Below, in pieces: positions 27,446 to 39,926 of a stretch of DNA of 64,000 nt. The notes under the pieces were generated by a model that was given only the letters and a program-made list of their open reading frames with translations, was not told the DNA's origin and made no database searches. Source of the stretch: Opisthorchis felineus (Eukaryota > Platyhelminthes > Trematoda > Opisthorchiida > Opisthorchiidae). The stretch spans positions 469,898-533,897 of the forward strand of contig SJOL01013156.1 of the NCBI GenBank assembly GCA_004794785.1, written 5' to 3'. Within the stretch, counting starts at the first letter, position 1, and every line of letters starts with the position of its first letter. Both the position numbers and the translations under genes were made by a program.

Positions 27446-30400
27446 CGTACGTCTAGTACATGGAAGAAAGTTTGTGTTACATAAGAGATGTGAGGGAAAA
27501 AACATCCTGACAAATTCGCTGGTCTATTAAAAAATCACATGCGTCACTAGTTCCGATTCCGTACATTTATGGAAGTCATTTAGGAAGTCATGAAGAGCCA
27601 AGAGAGACTAATTCTACGGTCACTGCTTTTATGCGTCTACAACACCTTATTCGTTAATCATTTCCAACCCAATCCAGCCCTGGAAAACTAAGCTCAGTGA
27701 GGAAACCCTCGATTGGATACGCTGTGGGCATGTTCTAACCGTTGCAATTGACACAGCATGAGCTTATAAATAAGGAATTTTACCATCTGCTGAAACAGTT
27801 GACGAATTTTCTAATTATTCACGTGTTGATGTCGCCGTAGATGAGTGATAATTCGTAAGTAATTATGATCAAACACGATCAGCCTATTATTATTATTCCC
27901 GTAAGGCTCATGCTTCACATCCATGTGGGAACTCATTACATACCGAAGCGTTGTATACTCGTCCCTTCGGCCTTAAACATAACATGGCGACGCCACAGAG
28001 GTTTAAAAGCGTCAGTCGGGCTTTCGTAACGGAACTGGTTATTTCACCCTTAAGACCATTAGTAGTGAAGCCGCTTCTCAGTTGTACGTAATTCTTAACC
28101 GCATCAACTGAGGCTCCGCCGAGACAGAGGGGGAGAGAGGGTGACCGCATTATCTTTCATCGAAAAGAAGCGCAATAAAAAATGCGGGTTGAAGTCGTCA
28201 CGCCGTCAGTGGTGCCCTGTACCCCGTTCTTGAAATCACAAAGCAGTAATATATCACCTGCGTATTCTAGTTTTCGAAATGAATCCTGTGACAGCAACCA
28301 TGAGGGGGAATGCCAGACAGTTTCTTATGGACGTCACCGTTACCAAAGCTAGATAGAAACGGAGATATTGGACAACCTTGTTTGACGCCGCCTGAAATGA
28401 CCAGACACGAGAATAGTTCGGCGTACGGTCTAACTCGCCCAAATGTTTACACATACAGCGCCCTCAGGATATCAACAAATGCTAACGGCACTCCGTTTTC
28501 CACGATACGGTTCCGTAAGGCACCTTTGGTCATGGTTTCAAAAGTATTTTGACGATGACAGTCGGTCTTCGGTATGTGTTGCACCGCTCCCACAAGTGTC
28601 ACCGGATGAACATATGATCAGCGCAACCTCGGTTAGGTCCGTGCACTGGGCTTGGACGACGAAGCAAACAAATTTCACAATTTAAGAAGCTACACTGAAG
28701 ATGTCGATACTACTGTAGTTACAACTGGTGATGCGTCAGTACTTCTTACAGATGGAGATAAGATAAACTAGTCAGCAAACACCTACCCAGTCAGGCAGTA
28801 AGCCGATCTAATACACCCCTATCTTTAAAGAGTGCTAAGGGAAATTTGTCTGAACCTGGTGAACTGTTGATTGAGATTATTAGTTTGTCTAGAGACTTAA
28901 GAAGAGCTTGGTTGATTCAGATTGACATTCTAGTTGGCTGGAATCTGGTGGAAGCCACATGAGTCCATATCCTTTGTTATTCTCCCAAAATTCCAAAGCC
29001 CCTTCATAGGCAAGTTATGGTTTCATCGTCTTACTGCGGTCGCCCCGATTGTTTGAAATAACTTTTTTTAGTTCCCAGCAGCTTCCACCTCGGCTGTCCC
29101 GTCCGACCACCAAGCTTCACATTCCCTCTTCAGAGGAGCTCCCAGCTGTAGCTTGGGTAGTTTAAGGGTTGGTTTGTGTTCATGACCAGCAGGAAAAAAC
29201 TGTCGAGAACTAAATGGATCGTGTCTCCAAGCAGATATCCAGGGAATATCCTGCTGTCCACTGATGAGGCTATATGCATGTGTTCTTGTAGTTTATAGGG
29301 CATCTCAGACGTGTGGTTAGCTATTTGCAGTGCAACGTGGCGACTTAGCTGTGCAAGCTAGAGCTGGTTGGGCAGTAGTGGTTATGATAGTTGAGTCAGA
29401 CCAACTCGCGTATTGTTTTGAGGCGAACAAAAGTTTGGTGCAGACCAAGGCAAGACAATAATTGACGTAGTTATGCAATAAGGCCAGCAGTCCTCTACAC
29501 ATCATCGTCATCGAGGACTAAGGGCTATGTGGTCTGTTTGTTGAAGGCTAGGTGTTACTCGACTGGGCCATAAATTGAAACTGTCCATTGATGTACCTAG
29601 TTGCATCCGACGAGCTCTATTTCCGTTAAAGAGCAACGGTTCATAATTGACGCTACCACTATACCTTATGCTGGTTTTTACCACCTCTAGAAAGAAACCA
29701 GTAACACTGAAAGAAAGAACTTCTGCTTGTCCTTTTGGTGGTGTATCGAGTGAAGCGCGACTGAGGCTTGACTGCAGGTAGTAAGATGTTCAATGATGCG
29801 AAAGGGACATAAATCCTTTGAGAGGCGAAAATTGCTCTACCTGAGTGTTTCCAGTTCTTCCTCTTTGTCACGGGACTGCCTTTCGAATTCGGAACGCAGG
29901 TTTGCCAGGGCCGCATGTACTGTCTGGTATTTGGTCTGTAGAATACAATAGATAAACGACAGTCACTCACTTTCAGATAAAAGGATCTGGGGATGAAATA
30001 AACAAGATAACCCGATTGTTTGCGTTCAGTAGCAATCCTAGAGATGATTTTGCTCTTTAGCCAGCTGCTTGATGAACCACGAATAAGCAAAAAGGCCCGA
30101 TCACATTTTCTGTAGACCAGCAGGTACTTTCGAAGAAGATCGAACGTAGTAATCGCACTTGCAGTTGATGCGTCAGCAGTAGTCACTTTGCTGGCTAAAC
30201 GGCAGAAGATAGCACTCAGACGATATTCAGTAAATTTGACCGTAACGGTTTCTTAAGTAATAAGTGATATATGTTTTTCACTATCTACAGTCACCTGAGT
30301 TTGAACAGTGTATGAATGGTGTTTGAACAATTTTGTGAATGGGACTAGTAGAGTTTTCAAGGGCGTCCCTTTGAAGACTGCATTCAATGATTTATTCGTG

Positions 30401-33400
30401 TTCTTAGAACTGTTGACAAGAAATTTTCTGTGCGATAGTCTTGGATGACCCTAGATGGGCTTCTTTCTATGTTGACTTGGCAAAGTGAACCAAACAGGGG
30501 ATTCTGCGTGTCATGGAAGAGATAGGTCTGCATCTGAGCTCCTTAGTCTCTAGGACTTAGTTAACGTTCATCTCCTGCAACACTTCGGCACAATGCTTTG
30601 ACGGGCAGGCTAAGCCTGGTAGGGTTATGTCAGGAGTCCAACCTCTCGACGATGGTTGACAGTGGGCATGTGAAAACATCTCTGGTGGAGGTATGTGAAT
30701 GTGAACATCTAGGTTAACTACCGTGAAAGCCGTCATGTTAAACAGTTTAGCTTATTCTTCCTGTTGTGTATCAGTTTCTGCATTACTCGATGCCGCTTAG
30801 AACGAAAGTGACCGAAAGCTACTGATTTTCTGGGTTCTGCTGTGAGTCCCACTGAGTTTGTTCTTTGGTTATGCTTTCTATACAAAATATCCGAGAGAAA
30901 GTAAAATTTCTGTGTTTTTACCTCGACCAACTTTCCACAACAGGGTCAACACACCCAAACCTACGCTTTTTTGCAAAGGTGGTAAGACGTGAATGGCGCC
31001 CTTCATATCAGCCTGTATTCCACTTTTCAAAATAAATGTTTGTATTTGTGGGGACAATGACATTCGTTAGACAGGCTAACAATCGGCTCCTTCACTTCCC
31101 CTACTGTGTAACTCTTATTTCGGGAATGAGATTTCTATACTTTTACTATAATCAGACAAGGATACCGACATTAGTGCCACTGTCTAGGATGACAAAGATA
31201 ACCAAACGGCCACTCTTTGGGTTATTTTTGTGTTAAACTATTGTATTTATAAAACGTAAAAAATAACACGCATCCCGAACAGAGTTAGCCTGATAGAAAA
31301 AACCCACCTCAACTTCATGAAGTGCATCTTCTGTATCCTTGAGTGTACTGTCCAAATGTTCACGCTCTGCTTCCAGCCGAGCGCGTGAGCTTTCCAGATC
31401 AGTTAGCGTTCGGTTCATGCTGGCAATTCGCTCTTTAGAGTCGCGCAGTTTTTCTGTGATGAAAATCAACGTTGAGAGTCCAATAAGAAAATGAAATAGA
31501 AATGGAGCAGCAAGTCGCTGCTTGGACAATGTCTCTCACATAACACTTTTTCAGGCGAAGATTTATCCCAAAAGCTTACCGATTAACGAGAGCATAGTTT
31601 GCCTTGTTTTCCAAAGACCGTTCCCGAGTGATGGAGATGTTATCTGTATTAAGCTGGGTACTAAAGTTTTGTGGCTGTAAATCAGCATTTATTCAACATT
31701 TACCAGCAATCCGTCGAATGGATCCTGCGTTGTGTGAATTAAATTCGCCGTTACGCCATAGCGACGTTAGCCCCGGCCTGCAACGTGTAACTATCAGTAA
31801 ACCAAAGTAAAGACAATAGGCTGATCCTGTCAAGGTCTGATCACAGCTTGCCACCAAAAAGATCGCCACTTACATGGTCTACCTAACCATGCGTTTAGCC
31901 TGCCTATCTCTGGAAGACTGCATAAATGAGTATATGGGTTGAGTGACACGAGGATTTGAAGCCAACGTGGACTGCTGTGATGGGTCAGCAATGATGGTCT
32001 TGTGGAATCAGATGCAACGCATGTGACTGACCTGAAGGCGCTTTCACTTTCGCGTAGCTTGTTGGAATATGTGTAACACCTGAATAAATGGATGCGCTTC
32101 GGGTCTCACAGGAATTTGTATTTTGGATACGGTCAATCAGTTTTGGGGTGTTTTTTCCGAACAGTCAGCGGGACTGTTTCCGGGATCCACCACTTATCCG
32201 AGTTCCTTGCTGGTATCGCTGGACTTGTGTTCGGTACTTTAAAGTGAGATGCAAAATTTCATCTAGACGGACGCGAGAGCTTTCGAAACTGGAATACCGA
32301 TGCTCAGCTCATCAAATGTCTGGCTGCGTTCGTAAAGAATACGCTTATGTTCGGGTTGTTCGTTTTCCCAACGCTTTTCACATTAAAAACCGAAAGCTTG
32401 TTTTTCGCTACCAAAGGGTAAGTTAATGATCTGTGAAACACAGGAAACTGGTTTTAACTGGAGACTCAACTGAATTCCAGCAGAATCTTTTGTTTATGAT
32501 ATTCGCCAACTAAATATGCTATTCAGAAGCTGTCTTCTGTATCCGCTGGTGGCCTTTGTGCAGCACATTAAGTTGAGGAATATCATAAACGAGAGCTTCG
32601 GGTTGGATACAATTGAGTCTCTCGTGAAGATCACATTATTGTGCGAATAGCATCCAATTTGAGTTCAAGTAGAACATGAGGTTGCTGCGAGCTCTGAGAT
32701 GGCGCCTACATGATGGGCGCCATGCAGAGCTAAACCGGTGATAGGCTGTCGAACAGCTTTCAGCAACCTTATGAGTAGTGTTCTGTCAAGAAGAGCATGT
32801 TAATGATGTTTCGGTCAACCTTCCAGGTTTACACACAAAATAATTCATTTTTGCTGGGGTGACTGGTCTTGGGGTCAGTTTTTCATTCACTTGTTTGAGA
32901 ATTTTGACAAAGGCAATCAACTGGAGCTCTTTATTCCTCTGAGTACTTGTTTAGTTGTTCGAATTTGGTGCTGCTTTGAGGAGCTACGTTCAGACTAGCT
33001 GGTCCTAGAGCCTTTGTTGTTGGTGGAAATGCGATCTTGAACGAAAGTGGAACATTAACCAGTCCAGTGCTAGTTAGTTCTTGAGAATGTCTGTAGCGGG
33101 CACAAATATCATGCGAACGACTTAAAAACAATAAAATCCATCTAGTTTTCAACTGGACTATTTAAAAGTGGTTCACCCGCACCACATTATTACAGCTAAA
33201 CATGGGAATCTCCGAATAGCTATTCCGGGGACTCTACATAAGTTCCTGAGTATGTACCCATTATCACGTAGTTCCTCAGATTACTGTCTGTGTGGGGGCA
33301 TGGTAAGAGGTAGAATAAACGACGGATAAATTTCGTTTAACTATCATTTAATCGCAATTATAATGTAAACCAACACGGAGCTTTTGAGAGTCCTGAGGAC

Positions 33401-36400
33401 ACTACTTTCCCCAAAATCGGTCAGCACTTAATTAATGTACTGTTTCGTTTCGTTTTTAAGCATCACTAATGGCACATTCACTTTCTATTCACATCCCACG
33501 GTTGATACTAGGTAAGGAATTACAAAGCGGATCTGTAAGCAACTCCGAACCGTTCAACTGGCTCTATCCTTTCAGGGTTTCATAGAGATGTGCAAGTATA
33601 TTTCAGGCATTTTTGTTTACCTCAGAGGCATCGATCGCTTCAGGCTACGTATCACTGGCGGAGATAGAGGTTTCTGATTTAATTCCCACAACCACATTGG
33701 GTTACATGGTTACATACTGCGTCGACGTTGTCATGACTAGTTTGCGAACACAACGTTGCCGTCTGATGAGAACCGGGATTTCCAGTGTGCTGATTGTGCC
33801 TCACACGTAGATGGGATGAGACCAGTCTATTGCTATTGCCATATTGTTGGTAGGCAGACGGGTCAGTCCGGTCCGCAGTTATGGGAACACTCAGCGATTT
33901 CACGATACGGTCCGGCAACTGGGCACTGGGCTTCGGCCAACAAACGACAACAAAAGACAACTAGCTAGGTGGCAACAGAACTTTCTGAATACAACCACAC
34001 AGAATAAGGGAACGTCGGATTTATTTACATGAGATCAGAGAAGATAGGGTTGTCAGCTTTTCACAGTCAAATATGAGTGGTTCTTTAGCCCTGCTTGTTT
34101 GTCAACCGTTGTGTTTTTATCGTGTTGTGTGTTTGCAGCCAAGGTAACAACAAAGCCTGCACATATTTCTCCTGAATACACAATGCGGGTTTGAACAAGC
34201 GTATACCTGCGGCCTCGGTTGGCGCAAACAGACATTATCTGTATCCTTCGGATTTTTATGGCGGCACTCGATACGCAGGTATGAAAGCGACTTTGGGATG
34301 AACTTGATGACCAGTGTCCACCAAGTGGACTACTATGGAACTTGAGTTCGTGTGGGCCGAATAATGCTATCGGGTGCGTTTTGGTGATTTCCTCTGCGTC
34401 CGACCCGGTTAATCCAGTCCACGGGAGCAGAAGGAATAAATAACCATTGAGTCTGTCAGCGTAGGCCGATTGATCTTGAATCTTTGAGCATTGACAAGTC
34501 GGTTAGTAAATACTACTCTGATCCTCGCTGCATCGCAAGTCATTGAAAGTGGCAGTCTTCCGGATAGAGTTCTGCCGGCTGCTCACCAGCAAAGGCTAGA
34601 TTTATCAAAGGTAGTTTCTTATTGGCAGTTGGTAAAGTTGCTTTACGTTGATGTTCTGCAATGTGACTATCCGCAAACCTTAGGAAGCAGTCATTCTCCA
34701 ACAGTGCCGTCTTCAGATCACTGAGTGTGTTTTTCAATCATCTCTGAAGCACAGATTTTCCTCGTTTTATTAGCAAACATAAGGATTAAGTTACGTCTCA
34801 TACTAATGGGCACAAAACTGTGGAAGTTGGTATGTTTTCTGGTTTACAAGGATTTATGGTATAAACTAGGTCGTATTGAAATTGTGACCATTTGAACGCC
34901 TAAGGCATTTAGTGTGGTTTGCACCTCAGTTTGGTTTACTAGAGAAGGGGAAAATTATGGTAGTTTGTATTTCTTTGATGCGATGCTCAACGCGGTCTAT
35001 GTGAGATGGGATTTTTTAGGGGTTTTTAAACATATACCAAACGTCCGTGAGACAGTGCCGCATCAGGTGTGAACCATCACCCCATCCAAATCAAAGGGTG
35101 TACTGACTGGTATGATTTCAGGCTCAAGTACATTGGTCATAGCGACCGGTCCACGTCCCGACCCTGAGTTCGCGCGCTGACGCTCTTACCACTTGATGTC
35201 GTACTTGATATTTATTGGTCGAAGCCCAAAGTTCAGTTTCCAGGCCAAACCTCGCAGGCCCTGGGCCTAGCAACAACTCACCGCATGGCTTGAGTGTCCT
35301 GATCCCGATTGGAGTGAGCGGCATTATTAGGTTCAATGGTTGCGATGGGTGGATACGATCGATGATTTAGTTTCCCAAGACGGTGGCAGGGGTTAGCTGA
35401 GTATCTGTTGGAAGGACAAATGCTTAAATTGTTCTGGCAGTTTTTCCTCGATAAATTCAAAGTATTTATATATATTTGTCTGAATGCAACACTACAACAT
35501 CCAACGAAGTCAAGCTTTAACGATTCAGTATCCTGATGGTAACTTTCTAGAATCATAATACGGCTCTGGCATGAGACTAACCACAAAGAAAGTTATATTC
35601 CTCATGTAAAAATGTTGGTCAAGTTTGACGGATTTTACACATATTGTGTTTGAATGTGCAAGGTATCCCAATTCGGTTGCTGTGTGCCGATGTTAGCTGT
35701 GTACAAAACCCCAGCAGTACCCCTCAAATCTCTGAATGCTGCGAAATCACCCCGTAGGATTGCTATTTAGCTTTAGACCAGCTGGGATTTATTCACTTTA
35801 CCAATTTACTCCGCTTATAGAGACCAACTGCTCCTGAAAGGTGGTCTCTTTCGAGGCGGTGGACATCGATGGAATTAGCTTCATGATTCCAAACAAAATG
35901 CTCATCAATTTCCAGGAGGGGATAACTGTGGCTTCGAGACTTCCAACTGCCTGATAAAACTTCCCAAAGGCGTTACTCATTTAACAGATGATGAGGATGA
36001 CGTGTAATCCTTGATGCAATTTCTGCCGTGCGACACTTTCAGGACCAGTATGAAACTGGTTTCCAAACGATTCAGCCGAATTTTTCTAAACAAACGTAGA
36101 AAAATTAGTGCCCACTCCGGTAACCACAGGTGCTTTACATAGTCAAAGACCTGAAGACACCACCTGCAAGAGGACCTACTCACTAGAAGATGGAAACTTC
36201 ATTTGGTCCTTTGAAACATATATAACTTGTCCGCAAACTGCACCAAGCTGGAGGACAAATGAATCTTGGCCGACTCCTGAAGCAGCTGTATTATCGCTTC
36301 GGATTAATTTCCCCGGAACGCGGTAATCCTCATCTAGTGAAGCCCCTATGCATAAAATGGATATTGGTCGTGAATGGCGAAGACTGCTGTTGTGGACTCT

Positions 36401-39400
36401 TCAGCGGTGGCCTTTAGTTGGAAAGTTTATATTTTGATGAGGACTGACATATGCGTTGTCCCAGCTTTTTCACAATTTCGGAACGAGTGTAGTCAGCGCA
36501 GAGAATGACCTGGAGAAACAACTGGTCGAATTCTCAAGTTTTGGACTAATGTGAAGACCGAAGAGACATTTTCATTTGAAACCTAACATATGACTTTTTT
36601 CGTGGGTAGCAGACTCTATTATCCTCTAAATTAGGATATGTTTAGCTAGCCACTCTTATGGCAATAAATTCAGCAGTTTGTTCACTTCTGTTCAGATACA
36701 AGCCTCTCCTAAAGTATACTCTTGACGAAGAATAATCTTCACAATGCACAGTGTGGTAGGTAACGCGAAGCAGTATCTTAGAGCGAAAAATCTGCATCAC
36801 CCCCATCCTCTCCCCCGGGAAAACTTTAGGATAAAAATTAAAAGTGGGAAATTTGAGAGGTGGTCTCTTCTTAGAGCAACTTCACCGCTTTCTTACCAAA
36901 GAAAGCTTCTTTGGATCAAGCAAAGTCATCTTTTCCAAAGAATGCCTGGTCCATAAGGGAAGTCTGCAGTAATTATGTTGCTTAAAGGTCAAAGGCATAT
37001 TTTGGGGCTCACAACCACTCGGAAAACAGTTTCGTCTCTGTTTGGTTCGTCAGATCCAAGAAAACCTGATGGTTTAATTTTGCGTCCTGGACTGATTACT
37101 GTTGAAAAGCCACAACGTTCCCATTAGGATGTTTTATGGCGGTATGTTTTGCTACGTTTTTTCTCAGTAGCAGAATAATCAAAATCTTAAGGGAAAGGAA
37201 AAGTATTGACTTGTGTCTGCTGTAGTGCGGTCAACTTCAAGTGGCTGCTTGTTTGATCAATCTGTGATAGTCATATGTGTTGTTGAAGTTCAGGTCAGCT
37301 AGTTATACTACGGCTTGGAGTTTGCAAGATCTGAACACAAAATTATATGGACTGACGTTGTTTGGACTGACGCATGCGGGTTGTAAGTGAACTGCGGATG
37401 CTTCTTCACAGAAGCACTGTGTCTGAATTACCAAACCTTTGTGAATTGGCTGAACTTGGTCAAACCAAACATTACAGTTTTTCATCAGGCATCCTGAGCA
37501 TTGGTAGAGTCGTTCGCCAATTTTTGAAATATCAAGGGTCTTCGGAACTTTCAGTTGATTATTTGCCTCTCCAATGTGGGCAGCATTGTAATCCTTACAA
37601 CAGATCTCGTATACGCAATGAGTTTGCCAACTTGGGTAATTGTGTTTTTAGGGCGTACAGAGTATCTGCTAATGGCACTGTCAATTTCGAAGACTGTGTG
37701 TATGTTAAGTTCTGAGGAAACAGCAGTTTCTGGGCGGCTAAGGATCTGAACAATGATGAACAAGGATGGTTCCGTTTCCCGGGCTTCGCCTTCTGTGCCT
37801 TCCCAAGGAAGGTTACTGGAGAGTTATTCCGCTGCATAGTATCCCTGATCTTTTTAACCTCGGTGGCTTTTGGCAGTCCTTTGGGATTCCGATTAGTTTG
37901 ATCCTGACAAATGTCACTGGTGGTGATCGAAACGTTGAGTCACAAAAAACACTGCCCTCAGCGTTGTTTTTCCGTCACTAATCAACCCAAATACTCATCA
38001 CACACAAGGCACAATCTATTCGACCTCGTTTGCATCGAAAACTTCATTGGTGAGCAATTTTGCGCCCTGGTGTTCTTCTTATAATCGTGGCTAGACACGA
38101 AAAGTTAAAGTTGACGTTGAAGTGTTTACTACAAATACGTGTCGATCTGCACCAAAAAAGTGAATAGGTTGAAACAAACAAAAACTGCAAACTAAGAACA
38201 GTATTTCAAAGTGCAGATGTATCAACATTGGGATAAACATGTATTCCATACCAGAGCGCTAAGCCACACAGACGTTTACCGAGTCTAAGATGGCTTTTGC
38301 ATTTGACTTTTGGGCAAATAATCACCGATAGCCTAACGTCTGTTCAACACGAAACAGATAAGTGAAATTCCTTATTTCTTTTGTACCCTAACCGGAAGCA
38401 GTCGGTCATGGAGTTCCTCGAGGCACTATTGTTCCAAGCATGTACCCTGCGCTTAGGAAAACCAAAAGGTTTCTTTTGAAAAGACCTGGTTTTACCGATA
38501 GGTGGATTTTTGAACCCATATAGACAGTTCAAAGTAAGCTGTAATTTACATCCATTACTCCGCTTTGCTTCATGTAGTTGTGAGAAGTGAATGTACCCCG
38601 TAACTTTATTGTTTTGAACTTACTGTCCAGATGGAAACACGAAAGGAAAATAAAAAATGGTCACGTTTTGACTGATCACAAGTGAACCTGAAGTTGTACT
38701 ACTCCGATAATGAGCGGTATTTATAGTAGCCGACTTTCTCGACCAGATACAGCATCAAGTGGCGTGTTTCATGGCAGTATGTTCGAAAATTTAGGATGGT
38801 GCCCATACTTTACTTTGTATAACAATAAGCACGCGTTAAATCATCACCATTGCATAAGAGCATGCTAAACAACTCTGAAAGAATAGCAGCAGTAGCCGTC
38901 TAAAACTTGAGGTAACACGACAATACAATATCTGACAAATTAAACTTGCCGTGCTCCCTAACATATAAGGTCATGCAGATGCATTCTTCAGAAACTCTAA
39001 GTCGTATTTGTGAAGTAAGAAACCTTAACGTTTAAGTGAGGGTCTGGACTGGTAATTTAGTTTTTCTTACGGACGAATAAAACGTGCGATGGTTTATTAC
39101 ACCCTGCGAATGCACCTGAAAGAGTAAGATGAGAACATCCACATTTTGGTGTCTTATTAAGTATGTGGGGAAATCTTGGTAGAACAATTTCGGTTTAACA
39201 TCAGAATGTGAGTTTCCCAGATGTAATCTCTCCAGCCCAGTTAGTGGAGAATATGGGTGAACTGAACCGTTTGCACAAAGCTTCTTATGTAGACATCCTT
39301 AATGCATAAATGGTATGGATGCTAAAAGCATAAAACCTGAAGGAATATGGAAGATAGTTTGCTGGCGAAGAAAACGATGTGAGGGCGAGCTAGCAAAGTA

Positions 39401-39877
39401 GCTGAGGGTAACTAAATGAGTAAACTGATTTTATTTGACGTCGCACACACTACGAAAACCCCTCAAGAACAAACTCACTGGGTTTAATCTATTAGTTCGA
39501 TGAAAATGAATTTTCAATGTGGTTGCGTAATTTGTTCAAACTGTATGCGTTTCGCGATAGAAACATGGTCCCAAAGGACTGTTTGGAGGTTACCGGTGTA
39601 GATTACAATCAAAGATTATGAATGTCTAAGTAAGGCATTTGCATCGAAACTGATGTATGAAGTCACCTGGTCGAATTCACTGAAGCATCTCATTTCACTC
39701 AATTGATTCGAAACTGTGTCGTGATGAACTAGTAGTGTCATACTTATTGTAATTTCATTTCATCATCATCATCGACACCACCATTACACAAATATTGCAA
39801 CCGTTTTCAGCGCATGAATTTCCAATTTAAGAAAGAATGAGATAATCCACGTTTGAACGCCATATTTAACCTTTTTA

Positions 39878-39926
<49 letters not shown>

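Larger units (their letters stand above)
21516..29840 (-). other. Intron 9 (8,325 bp)
   Basis: This large intron carries a same-strand open frame (25500-25889), a 20-bp tandem repeat, a (TA)n tract and a decayed LINE fragment. The GC-richer stretch 24430-24720 looks like another interspersed element that I cannot name. The rest is featureless. Confidence 0.85.

Noticed and set aside
29659..30186. 175-codon open frame on the minus strand
   Set aside because: It overlaps exon 9 in a different frame, has no domain and has random-looking composition; exon 9 has good splice sites and homology.
35124..35336. LRVGTW stretch resembling the start of a LINE endonuclease
   Set aside because: Only six residues match and the frame stops at once; there is no further endonuclease signal.
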